Of a stretch of 5,097 bases of DNA, positions 1-5,097 are shown one piece after another. Every line of letters starts with the position of its first letter. Positions within the stretch are counted from its first letter, which is position 1. This DNA comes from Deltaproteobacteria bacterium. GTDB taxonomy: Bacteria; Desulfobacterota; GWC2-55-46; DRQE01. A program made the position numbers and the translations under genes. The notes below the pieces were generated by a model. It saw only the letters and a list, made by a program, of their open reading frames with translations, did no database searches and had not been told where the DNA came from. The DNA lies in NCBI GenBank assembly GCA_030636245.1, contig DAOVXI010000127.1, forward strand, positions 1 through 5,097, written 5' to 3'.

Positions 1-1
1 C

Positions 2-691
2 GGGCTTAAGGTGGAGCCGGTAGCGACACAGGTCGTGCAGCGTGACCGCCATGCCGAGTTCTTCTCGACACTTGCGATAGTAGCCTCGACCATAGAAAAG
101 ATAGCCGTCGAGGTTCGCCACCTTCAGCGCACCGAGGTTTTGGAGGTGGAAGAGCCGTTTACAAAAGGACAGAAGGGTTCTTCAGCCATGCCTCATAAGC
201 GTAACCCGATCCTGTCCGAGAACCTCACGGGGCTTGCGCGTCTTGTGCGAGGCTACAGTGTGAGCGCGATGGAGAATGTTGCTCTCTGGCATGAGCGTGA
301 TATCAGTCACTCATCCGTGGAAAGGGTGATAGGGCCTGACGCAACCATCCTGGTCGACTTTATGCTTAAGAGACTTACCGGTATGATCAAGGGGCTGGTC
401 GTCTACCCAGACAATATGCTGACCAATATGAATAAGCTTAAGGGCGTTATTTTTTCTCAAAGAGTGCTCTTGAAGTTGATCGAAAAAGGTATTACACGGG
501 AAGAGTCATACACGCTTGTTCAGCGTAATGCCATGAAGGTATGGGAAGGTAAGGGCGAGTTTATCGAGCTCTTAAAGAAGGACAAGGAGGTTATGGAGCT
601 TGTTACTTCAAAGGAGCTTAGTGCCTGCTTTAACTATAAGCCTTACCTTAAACATGTTGGTACAATATTTAAAAGAGTGTTCGGTAAATAA
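2..691 (+). CDS. purB: Adenylosuccinate lyase PurB, C-terminal part (5' end outside window)
   Basis: PurB is a cytosolic enzyme that removes fumarate from SAICAR to give AICAR and from adenylosuccinate to give AMP. The reading frame is open from base 2 (Gly-Leu-Lys-Val...), so the GTG at 11 is an internal Val codon and not a start. About 229 residues are present; the family usually has about 430, so roughly the first 200 are missing. The fumarase/aspartase superfamily signature GSSAMPHKRNP lies at bases 176-208, in the mobile loop carrying the catalytic Ser. It is followed by a conserved stretch with WHERDISHSS (about 287-316), typical of the Bacillus-type PurB. The C-terminal domain ends in a YLKHVGTIF-like segment that resembles B. 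subtilis PurB. The stop is TAA at 689-691, and purC begins 12 bases later, so the two are almost certainly cotranscribed. The part that is visible shows no frameshift or lost key residue. Confidence 0.97.
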   Translation, partial: GLKVEPVATQVVQRDRHAEFFSTLAIVASTIEKIAVEVRHLQRTEVLEVEEPFTKGQKGSSAMPHKRNPILSENLTGLARLVRGYSVSAMENVALWHERDISHSSVERVIGPDATILVDFMLKRLTGMIKGLVVYPDNMLTNMNKLKGVIFSQRVLLKLIEKGITREESYTLVQRNAMKVWEGKGEFIELLKKDKEVMELVTSKELSACFNYKPYLKHVGTIFKRVFGK

Positions 692-693
692 AC

Positions 694-698
694 GGAGG
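694..698 (+). promoter_or_regulatory. Ribosome-binding site of purC
   Basis: GGAGG lies five bases before the GTG at 704. It sits in the 12-base purB-purC gap and decides for the GTG start of purC. Confidence 0.85.
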
Positions 699-703
699 AT
701 AAC

Positions 704-1408
704 GTGGAGATAAAAGATCAGTTATACGAAGGCAAGGCAAAGGTAATATTTTCAACGGACGACCCGGAGCTTAGCGTCATGTACTTTAAGGACGACGCAA
801 CGGCTTTTGACGGAAAGAAAAAAGGAACGATACAGAACAAGGGTGTCATGAATAATATTGTCTCATCACGGATCTTCGAGATGCTTGCCGAAAAAGGGGT
901 CAAGAGCCACTATGTGGAAAAACTCTCGGAGAGAGAGATGGTGGTGAAAAAGCTCGAGATAATACCTGTCGAGGTTATAATAAGGAACCTCACCGCCGGA
1001 AGTCTTTCAAAGAGGCTCGGGATTGAAGAGGGGCTGGAGCTTAAGGAGACGATAATAGAGTTCTGCTACAAGAGCGACCCTCTTGGAGATCCTTTCATAA
1101 ATGAGTACGTGGCTCGTGCCATGGGTTATGCCACAAAGGAAGAGATGGAGTTCATGACAGAGGTTGCCTTTAAGGTGAATGATATCTTAAAGGAGTTCTT
1201 TGATGAGCGAGGGATCATACTTGTTGACTATAAGCTGGAGTTTGGCCGGCACAATGGCGAGGTTCTTTTGGGGGACGAGATAACCCCGGATGGTTGCCGT
1301 CTCTGGGACAAGAAGACCAGGGAGAAGCTTGATAAGGACCGCTTCCGCCGCGATCTTGGCGGGGTAGAAGAGGCCTATAAAGAGGTCATGGATAAGGTCT
1401 TAAAGTAA
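704..1408 (+). CDS. purC: SAICAR synthetase PurC
   Basis: PurC (phosphoribosylaminoimidazole-succinocarboxamide synthase) is a cytosolic ATP-dependent ligase that joins aspartate to CAIR in step 8 of IMP synthesis. Its product SAICAR is the substrate of PurB, encoded just upstream. The protein has 234 residues, close to the usual bacterial length (E. coli about 237). Visible motifs are YEGKAK (8-13, ATP-binding N-terminal lobe), DDATAFDGKKKG (30-41), the first family signature around IPVEVIIRNLTAGS (87-100), the second signature ILVDYKLEFG (172-181), and DEITPDGCRLWD (191-202), which helps bind metal and nucleotide. The start is GTG with GGAGG five bases upstream, and YEGKAK lies at the expected distance from it. 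The gene follows purB closely. After it the operon is interrupted by a 175-base gap and a membrane-protein gene before purS. Nothing in the protein looks damaged. Confidence 0.98.
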   Translation: MEIKDQLYEGKAKVIFSTDDPELSVMYFKDDATAFDGKKKGTIQNKGVMNNIVSSRIFEMLAEKGVKSHYVEKLSEREMVVKKLEIIPVEVIIRNLTAGSLSKRLGIEEGLELKETIIEFCYKSDPLGDPFINEYVARAMGYATKEEMEFMTEVAFKVNDILKEFFDERGIILVDYKLEFGRHNGEVLLGDEITPDGCRLWDKKTREKLDKDRFRRDLGGVEEAYKEVMDKVLK

Positions 1409-1583
1409 GAGGGCCGGATCGTCGATGTTGATTTAGCGGTCTATTTGGTATTTCAGAGTAGCTGTTCAATAGTGGTGCATTACGTAGGTGAAAAAATGAT
1501 ATGCAAGAGGTGCAGGATTTATTTGGTGTATGCGTTGATGCAGTGAACAGGATGATATCCGTATTTATTAAGGATCAAAAAAT
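1409..1583 (+). other. Gap between purC and the DUF4234 gene
   Basis: This 175-base stretch is much longer than the other spacers in the cluster. I see no hairpin followed by a T-run and no well-spaced -35/-10 pair, so I call neither a terminator nor a promoter. It holds an abortive 16-codon reading frame at 1496-1546 that resembles the start of the next gene. A second tiny frame at 1552-1587 ends in an ATGA overlap with that gene. The sequence ATGATAT occurs three times (1496, 1552, 1584). AAGGA at 1570-1574, nine bases before the ATG at 1584, is the likely ribosome-binding site of the DUF4234 gene. The gap may be a scar of gene insertion or duplication. Confidence 0.5.
1496..1546 (+). repeat. 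Degenerate copy of the start of the downstream zinc-ribbon gene
   Basis: The frame ATG-ATA-TGC-AAG-AGG-TGC encodes M-I-C-K-R-C. It matches the M-I-C-K-N-C start of the gene at 1584: 14 of the first 18 bases and five of six residues are the same, and an A-rich run precedes both. The similarity fades after the second Cys, and the frame ends at TGA (1544-1546) after 16 codons. Three of the four base differences fall at third codon positions and two keep Cys, which suggests common descent from a CxxC-coding start. The match is short, so chance cannot be excluded. It could be the remnant of a decayed tandem copy or a tiny leader frame. Confidence 0.35.
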
Positions 1584-2162
1584 ATGATATGTAAGAATTG
1601 TAATAAGCAAAACGATGATGGCGCGAGGTTCTGTAACCTTTGCGGGGCGGAGATCAGCGCGGCCCCGGAGTTGAAGCTTCAAAAGATGCCGGTCATAGGT
1701 CTTATTTTTTATGCCATAATAACCTTTGGTATTTACATAGGTGTTTGGTTCATTAAAAAAATCGAGATATTAAACGCCTTGAACTCGGATACAAAGCTTA
1801 GCCATGGCGTGTTCGGATTTATAATAGCAGGTTTACTGGTTAACATAGGCATAATACTTTACCTTATCTTCTCCGGTGCCTTTATTGAGCTTGAGGCTGA
1901 TGGTCTGCCTGTTTCTCAGCTTGCGCGTAACCTTTTGGCCATAAGCGATGCGCTTGCTCTTGCCGTACAGGTATTGATACTTATTCAGGCATTCAGGGTT
2001 AGACGCATACTGATAGATCACCACAGATCGCTGGGAACGGAGATAGTTATCTCATGGATCGCTTTGATATTCTTCGGTGTTTTTTATCTCCAATATAAGA
2101 TAAACAGGCTTGAGCCTGTGAAGGGAGGCGGACTTGAAGGCCAAGGTATACATAACACTTAA
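1584..2162 (+). CDS. Zinc-ribbon membrane protein, DUF4234-like
   Basis: The product has 192 residues. Its N-terminus is a short zinc ribbon with Cys3-x2-Cys6 and Cys17-x2-Cys20, ending in the CGAEI typical of such domains. About four hydrophobic segments follow (roughly residues 36-57, 76-98, 117-137 and 153-172). The first contains ITFGIYIGVWF, which resembles the TFGIY...W pattern of DUF4234 proteins as I remember the family. The biochemical function is unknown. It is probably an inner-membrane protein with a cytosolic metal-binding head. There is no signal peptide and no enzymatic motif. The ATG is preceded by AAGGA (1570-1574) at nine bases, weaker than the pur sites. The last 29 bases overlap purS, and the Gly-rich tail after about residue 179 is encoded by the purS ribosome-binding site and first codons, so it is unlikely to be functional. 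The position between purC and purS looks like an insertion into the operon; a purine role is not shown. Confidence 0.8.
   Translation: MICKNCNKQNDDGARFCNLCGAEISAAPELKLQKMPVIGLIFYAIITFGIYIGVWFIKKIEILNALNSDTKLSHGVFGFIIAGLLVNIGIILYLIFSGAFIELEADGLPVSQLARNLLAISDALALAVQVLILIQAFRVRRILIDHHRSLGTEIVISWIALIFFGVFYLQYKINRLEPVKGGGLEGQGIHNT
2123..2128 (+). promoter_or_regulatory. Ribosome-binding site of purS, inside the upstream gene
   Basis: GGGAGG lies five bases before the TTG at 2134. It decides for this rare start codon. It sits within the coding sequence of the DUF4234 protein, so ribosomes finishing that gene pass over it, which would allow translational coupling. Confidence 0.85.
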
Positions 2163-2382
2163 AGACGGTGTGCTGGATCCTCAGGGCAAGGCCGTGATGG
2201 GAGCTTTGGATTCACTCGGCTACAGTGAGGTTAAGGATGTAAGGGTCGGTAAACTTATGGAGCTTGAGCTTTCGGCAGCTTCAAAGGAAGAGGCGGAGAA
2301 AAGAATTCGCGAGATGAGCGAGAAGCTTCTTGCCAATACCGTTGTCGAGGAGTTCTCAATTGAGATAGAGGGCGGCGAGTGA
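2134..2382 (+). CDS. purS: FGAM synthetase subunit PurS
   Basis: PurS is the small non-catalytic subunit of phosphoribosylformylglycinamidine (FGAM) synthetase. It helps hold PurL and PurQ together and assists passage of ammonia between them in the cytosol. The protein has 82 residues, the usual length for the family. The N-terminus KAKVYITLKDGVLDPQGKAV is characteristic and starts directly after the TTG codon, which confirms the start together with GGGAGG five bases upstream. The rest alternates strands and a helix (about 51-66, rich in Glu, Lys and Arg), as expected of the family's small alpha/beta fold. The gene overlaps the upstream DUF4234 gene by 29 bases in another frame and overlaps purQ by four bases (GTGA, 2379-2382). 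A free-standing PurS implies that the cell uses the three-part PurSQL enzyme and not the fused long PurL. Confidence 0.95.
   Translation: MKAKVYITLKDGVLDPQGKAVMGALDSLGYSEVKDVRVGKLMELELSAASKEEAEKRIREMSEKLLANTVVEEFSIEIEGGE
2368..2372 (+). promoter_or_regulatory. Ribosome-binding site of purQ, inside purS
   Basis: GAGGG lies six bases before the GTG at 2379, within the last codons of purS. With the GTGA stop-start overlap it points to coupled translation of PurS and PurQ. Confidence 0.7.
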
Positions 2383-3068
2383 AAGTAGCTGTTCTCGTAT
2401 ATCCGGGCTCTAACTGTGACCACGACTGCTATCACGTGGCAAAGCACGTCTTTGGCAGTGAGACCTCTTATGTTTGGCACAAGGATGGCCCGCTAAGTGG
2501 CTATGACTGCGTGATAGTTCCCGGAGGCTTCTCATACGGTGATCATCTGAGGCCCGGCGCTATTGCAAGCTACTCGCCCATTACCGAGGAGCTTCGAAGC
2601 TTTGCGGGCGGCGGAGGGTTTGTCATTGGGATTTGTAACGGCTTTCAGATACTTTGTGAAGCAGGGCTGCTGCCCGGCTCACTCATGAGGAACAAGGACC
2701 TGAAGTTCATCTGCGAAAAATCCACGCTAAAGGTTAAGTCAACGAACACACCATTCAGCTCAGAGTACAAGGAAGGTGAGGTAATAACCATTCCCATCGC
2801 GCACGCGGACGGTAACTACTTTGCCGATGATGATACATTAAAGTCGCTTCAGGATAACGATCAGATAGTTTTTACCTATGCCGACAGTAACGGCAAGGAA
2901 CTTCCCGAGGCTAACCCAAATGGATCTTTGCTGAATATCGCGGGTATAGTAAATGAGAAGAGAAATGTACTTGGTATGATGCCGCACCCTGAGCGGGCCG
3001 CAGAAGAGGAACTCGGCGGAACTGACGGCCGAGGTGTTTTTGAAAGTATAATAAAGACCATAGGCTAG
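2379..3068 (+). CDS. purQ: FGAM synthetase glutaminase subunit PurQ
   Basis: PurQ is a class I (triad) glutamine amidotransferase. It hydrolyses glutamine and supplies ammonia to PurL, which converts FGAR to FGAM in step 4 of purine synthesis. The protein has 229 residues, the usual length. Visible are the N-terminal strand with VYPGSNCDHD (7-16), the oxyanion-region VPGGFSYGDHLRPG (47-60), the nucleophile elbow GICNGFQ with Cys86 (84-90), IAHADGNYF (140-148), and the catalytic pair in MMPHPERA (His203, Glu205). Cys, His and Glu of the triad are all intact. The GTG start overlaps the purS stop and is preceded by GAGGG; the protein begins KVAVLVYPG, as expected. Its third partner purL is not downstream: a metF-family gene follows after 44 bases. 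PurL must be encoded elsewhere if the pathway is complete. Confidence 0.98.
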   Translation: MKVAVLVYPGSNCDHDCYHVAKHVFGSETSYVWHKDGPLSGYDCVIVPGGFSYGDHLRPGAIASYSPITEELRSFAGGGGFVIGICNGFQILCEAGLLPGSLMRNKDLKFICEKSTLKVKSTNTPFSSEYKEGEVITIPIAHADGNYFADDDTLKSLQDNDQIVFTYADSNGKELPEANPNGSLLNIAGIVNEKRNVLGMMPHPERAAEEELGGTDGRGVFESIIKTIG

Positions 3069-3099
3069 GGTTGCATTGTTTTTATGCGGTGTTATTTTT

Positions 3100-3104
3100 G
3101 GAGG
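3100..3104 (+). promoter_or_regulatory. Ribosome-binding site of metF
   Basis: GGAGG lies eight bases before the TTG at 3113. It supports that rare start over the in-frame GTG at 3125. Confidence 0.75.
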
Positions 3105-3112
3105 AACAATAA

Positions 3113-3988
3113 TTGAGTGAAGATGTGAACTTGTTAAAAGAAGAGCTTGATGCCGGGCGCTTTACCATAACAGCTGAGATATGTCCTCCGAGAGGGACCG
3201 ATGTGTCTGCGTTTATTGATAAAGCACGGCTCTTAAAAGGTAAGATCACGGCCGCCAATGTCACGGATAATCAAAGGGCTGTGATGAGGCTTTCAAGCCT
3301 GGCGTGTTCTGTTATATTAAAGCAGGAAGGGCTGGAACCTGTCCTGCAGATGACATGCAGGGACCGTAATCGTATAGCCATACAAAGTGATCTGCTTGGT
3401 GGTGCTGCGCTTGGGATAAAGAACATCTTGGCCCTTACCGGAGATCACGTCAGCTTTGGGGACCACAAAGAGTCAAAGCCTGTTTTTGATCTGGACGCTG
3501 TTCAGCTCGTACATACCGTGAAGACCCTGAACGAGGGTAAGAACCTTAACGGTAAAGAGCTCAGAGGCGAAACGGATTATTATATAGGCGCTGCCGTTAA
3601 CCCGGGTTCCGTGCCTTTGGAGCCGGAGTGGTTACGTTTTAAGAAAAAAATAAATGCCGGTGCCGAGTTCTTTCAGACTCAGGCCATATATGACATGGAG
3701 CGTTTCAAGAAGTTCTTTGATGACGCGGAGAAGCTCGATGTTAAGATACTCGGGGGGATACTGCTTCTAAAGTCAGCCAAGATGGCAGAGTATCTAAATA
3801 AGAACGTCCCCGGAGTGGATGTTCCGCAAAGTTATATTGATGAGCTGGAAAACTCTGATGAGCCGTTAAAGACAGGAATCGATATAGCCTCAAGACAGTT
3901 AAGAGAGCTTATGGGGTTTTGTCACGGCGCACATATCATGGCTATAAGCCAAGAAGAGAGCGTTCCGCAAATCATTGACGGTGCGTAA
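3113..3988 (+). CDS. metF: Methylenetetrahydrofolate reductase (MetF family)
   Basis: The family is FAD-dependent and reduces 5,10-methylene-THF to 5-methyl-THF in the cytosol. The product is used for methionine synthesis or, in some anaerobes, for the methyl branch of the Wood-Ljungdahl pathway. The protein has 291 residues, close to the short bacterial form (E. coli MetF about 296). Motifs fit the TIM barrel of the family: TAEICPPRG (20-28; Glu22 matches the catalytic Glu), VTDNQRA (50-56), TCRDRNR (81-87), a QSDLLGGAALGIKNILALTGD stretch (91-111; the final Asp is in the FAD-binding region), and FFQTQAIYD (186-194; folate-site region). TCRDRN and ALTGD resemble the branch seen in anaerobes and in homocysteine methyltransferase/MTHFR fusions more than E. 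coli MetF. No methyltransferase domain is fused here, and no metV is adjacent. The start is TTG behind GGAGG. It follows purQ by 44 bases without a clear terminator, so it is probably in the same operon. Confidence 0.93.
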   Translation: MSEDVNLLKEELDAGRFTITAEICPPRGTDVSAFIDKARLLKGKITAANVTDNQRAVMRLSSLACSVILKQEGLEPVLQMTCRDRNRIAIQSDLLGGAALGIKNILALTGDHVSFGDHKESKPVFDLDAVQLVHTVKTLNEGKNLNGKELRGETDYYIGAAVNPGSVPLEPEWLRFKKKINAGAEFFQTQAIYDMERFKKFFDDAEKLDVKILGGILLLKSAKMAEYLNKNVPGVDVPQSYIDELENSDEPLKTGIDIASRQLRELMGFCHGAHIMAISQEESVPQIIDGA

Positions 3989-4040
3989 CCCTACAAGACC
4001 TTACCCCCTTCCTTCATATTGATCGAGGTTAAACTGATAT

Positions 4041-5030
4041 ATGTTTATGTCATTCTCGCATAGGTGCTTATGGTTAATAGCTTTGAGCTTACTCCTGTTC
4101 GCAGGTGTGTTGCGCGGGAGTGCGTATGCGGAGTTTCGAAAAGAGCTTGGTTTTGAAACAAGATATATGGCAGGCTCATCACTGTATGAGATCAACTTTG
4201 ATAATGCCTGGGTCGATGGCGGTCACGGCAGAAGCGAGCTTATATTCCCTGTGCAGACCTTCATGGGCGGCTTGGTGTTTGAGCTTAAGGATGTGCCGAT
4301 AGACGAGAGAGACAGCTCTCTCGGCGCATTGAAGATTAAGCTGCTTAGCGCATTGGCCTCAAGGGTCACCACCATGGAAGACTCTGACTGGATCGAGAAT
4401 GACATGGCATTTCTTTATCCAATGCATGATGGAAAGGATCTATATACAGAGTCGAATGATAATCTGGATAAAGCATTCTATTTTGACATAGAATACAGCT
4501 ATGATTTTTTTGTGACAGATGCACTGAGGGTGGCGCCTGTGCTGGGTTATAATTATTTGTTCCTGAGTCATGATATAGTGGACTGCGAAGGTTATTACTG
4601 GTCCATGCCGATTAGATGTGGAAGTATAGATGTGTTAAGCTATGAGGTAGAGGCTCATTTACCCTACCTTGGTTTAAAGGTTTCCGGGGCTCCGTTCCAT
4701 AGCAATAGAAGTGAGTATAACCTTACGGTCGCGTACTCGCCGAAGGCTTTCATAAAGGATCAGGACTACCATATCCTAAGAGATAAGTATTCATATAGCC
4801 AGAATTTTGGTGATGCTGTCAGGGTGGTGCTGGAGGGAGGCTGGAAACCGAGAGAGGATAGCAGGTTTGGGGTCAAGTTTGGTGGAGAGTTTATGAGTTT
4901 TTTTGCTGACGGCGTTCAAGCTCAGTATATCAAGACAGACGTCATAGTAATTTATCTTGATTCCCCGATAAATTTTGAGATACAAGGGGCGTTCCTGAGC
5001 CTGTACCTGAATATAAGCTATATTTTTTAA
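4041..5030 (+). CDS. Omptin-family outer-membrane aspartyl protease
   Basis: Omptins (OmpT, Pla, IcsP) are ten-stranded outer-membrane beta-barrels that cut peptides at the cell surface, often next to basic residues, and need LPS for activity. The protein has 329 residues. It opens with a signal peptide (Arg/His, a hydrophobic core at about 10-23, AYA at 28-30) and ends in Phe within an alternating strand (LYLNISYIF), the usual barrel C-terminus. Several blocks align by eye with OmpT: DSDW at 114-117 (OmpT Asp83/Asp85 pair), YTESNDN...FDI (about 135-150), HLPYLGL at 206-212 (OmpT MPYIGL), and Asp242-Tyr-His244 (OmpT Asp210/His212 pair). Both catalytic pairs are therefore present and it is probably an active protease. 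Two Cys (182, 193) lie in a predicted surface loop. The in-frame TGA at 4035 makes ATG 4041 the earliest ATG start (a second ATG is at 4047); GAGG at 4025-4028 is weak and distant. It is 52 bases after metF, with no evident metabolic link. Its target is unknown. Confidence 0.83.
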   Translation: MFMSFSHRCLWLIALSLLLFAGVLRGSAYAEFRKELGFETRYMAGSSLYEINFDNAWVDGGHGRSELIFPVQTFMGGLVFELKDVPIDERDSSLGALKIKLLSALASRVTTMEDSDWIENDMAFLYPMHDGKDLYTESNDNLDKAFYFDIEYSYDFFVTDALRVAPVLGYNYLFLSHDIVDCEGYYWSMPIRCGSIDVLSYEVEAHLPYLGLKVSGAPFHSNRSEYNLTVAYSPKAFIKDQDYHILRDKYSYSQNFGDAVRVVLEGGWKPREDSRFGVKFGGEFMSFFADGVQAQYIKTDVIVIYLDSPINFEIQGAFLSLYLNISYIF

Positions 5031-5040
5031 GTATCGAGTC

Positions 5041-5069
5041 TTGACAATATGTTATAATAATTTTTAATT
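5041..5069 (+). promoter_or_regulatory. Candidate sigma70-type promoter for the gene at 5085
   Basis: A perfect TATAAT at 5053-5058 is preceded directly by TG-T (5050-5052), giving an extended -10 box that can work without a good -35. A perfect TTGACA at 5041-5046 lies only six bases before it, which is too close to pair with it. TTGACA could instead pair with TTTAAT at 5063-5068 at 16 bases. Either would give a very short leader before the Shine-Dalgarno site at 5074. The stretch is AT-rich, so a chance match is possible, but both consensus hexamers in a 55-base intergenic region support a new transcription unit here. Confidence 0.55.
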
Positions 5070-5073
5070 TACT

Positions 5074-5079
5074 AGGAGG
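5074..5079 (+). promoter_or_regulatory. Ribosome-binding site of the gene at 5085
   Basis: A full AGGAGG (followed by T) lies five bases before the GTG at 5085. It is the strongest Shine-Dalgarno site in the window. Confidence 0.8.
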
Positions 5080-5084
5080 TTTTA

Positions 5085-5097
5085 GTGCCTGACAAAA
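5085..5097 (+). CDS. Start of an unidentified gene (cut by window end)
   Basis: GTG-CCT-GAC-AAA encodes Met-Pro-Asp-Lys before the window ends. The consensus AGGAGG five bases upstream and the promoter-like sequence before it support a real gene start. Four codons are too few to name a product. Confidence 0.65.

Noticed and set aside
11..13. GTG as the start of purB
   Set aside because: The frame is open upstream and Gly-Leu-Lys before it matches internal PurB sequence, so the gene is cut by the window edge and this is a Val codon.
1409..1583. Promoter, purine riboswitch or small RNA in the gap after purC
   Set aside because: No well-spaced -35/-10 pair, no recognisable purine-riboswitch core and no strong hairpins were seen by eye.
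2220..2480. 86-residue reverse-strand frame across purS and purQ
   Set aside because: It is antisense to two firmly identified genes, low in complexity (Ser-rich) and has no credible family features. The other reverse-strand frames are rejected for the same reasons.
3073..3099. GCAT...ATGC hairpin followed by a short T-run after purQ, a possible terminator
   Set aside because: The stem has only four pairs and the T-run is offset by several bases, so it would be very weak. purQ and metF are more likely cotranscribed.
3984..4032. GTAACC and GGTTAA as a possible terminator stem between metF and the omptin gene
   Set aside because: Only five bases pair across a loop of about 36 bases and there is no following T-run.
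4105..4302. 65-residue forward frame inside the omptin gene
   Set aside because: It is an out-of-frame shadow of the signal peptide and barrel region with no separate ribosome-binding site.

Overview
The window looks like chromosomal DNA from a Gram-negative bacterium. It is mostly a purine-biosynthesis operon, followed by a folate gene and an outer-membrane protein gene. All supported genes are on the + strand. The lineage is inferred, not shown. An outer-membrane beta-barrel with a signal peptide points to a Gram-negative cell. PurS is a separate small protein with a stand-alone PurQ, not the single long PurL of Enterobacteria, and PurB is of the Bacillus-like type. Together these suggest a deltaproteobacterial (Desulfobacterota-like) or related lineage. 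No 16S or other decisive marker is present.

Layout: (1) 2-691 is the C-terminal half of purB (adenylosuccinate lyase), cut by the window edge. (2) 704-1408 is purC (SAICAR synthetase), 12 bases after purB. (3) 1409-1583 is a 175-base gap with no convincing promoter or terminator. It does hold a short imperfect copy of the start of the next gene. (4) 1584-2162 encodes a small zinc-ribbon plus four-helix membrane protein of the DUF4234 type, placed inside the purine operon; its 3' end overlaps purS. (5) 2134-2382 is purS and 2379-3068 is purQ, joined by a 4-base GTGA overlap. (6) 3113-3988 encodes a methylenetetrahydrofolate reductase (metF family). (7) 4041-5030 encodes an omptin-family outer-membrane aspartyl protease with both catalytic pairs visible. 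(8) From 5041 there is promoter-like sequence, a strong Shine-Dalgarno site and the first four codons of another gene starting at 5085.

How the genes work together: PurS and PurQ are two of the three subunits of FGAM synthetase (step 4 of IMP synthesis). PurC and PurB catalyse steps 8 and 9, and PurB also makes AMP from adenylosuccinate. MetF draws on the same folate one-carbon pool that feeds two purine steps, so its place after purQ makes metabolic sense. The DUF4234 protein and the omptin have no evident purine role. Both start with ATG and have weaker ribosome-binding sites, whereas the complete metabolic genes start with GTG or TTG behind strong sites. This suggests the two were added to an older gene cluster.

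I see no RNA gene, CRISPR array, transposase or phage gene. I found no clear sign of an undescribed multi-gene system. The points most worth following up are the membrane-protein gene embedded in the pur operon with its degenerate upstream repeat, and the omptin with a probable loop disulfide.
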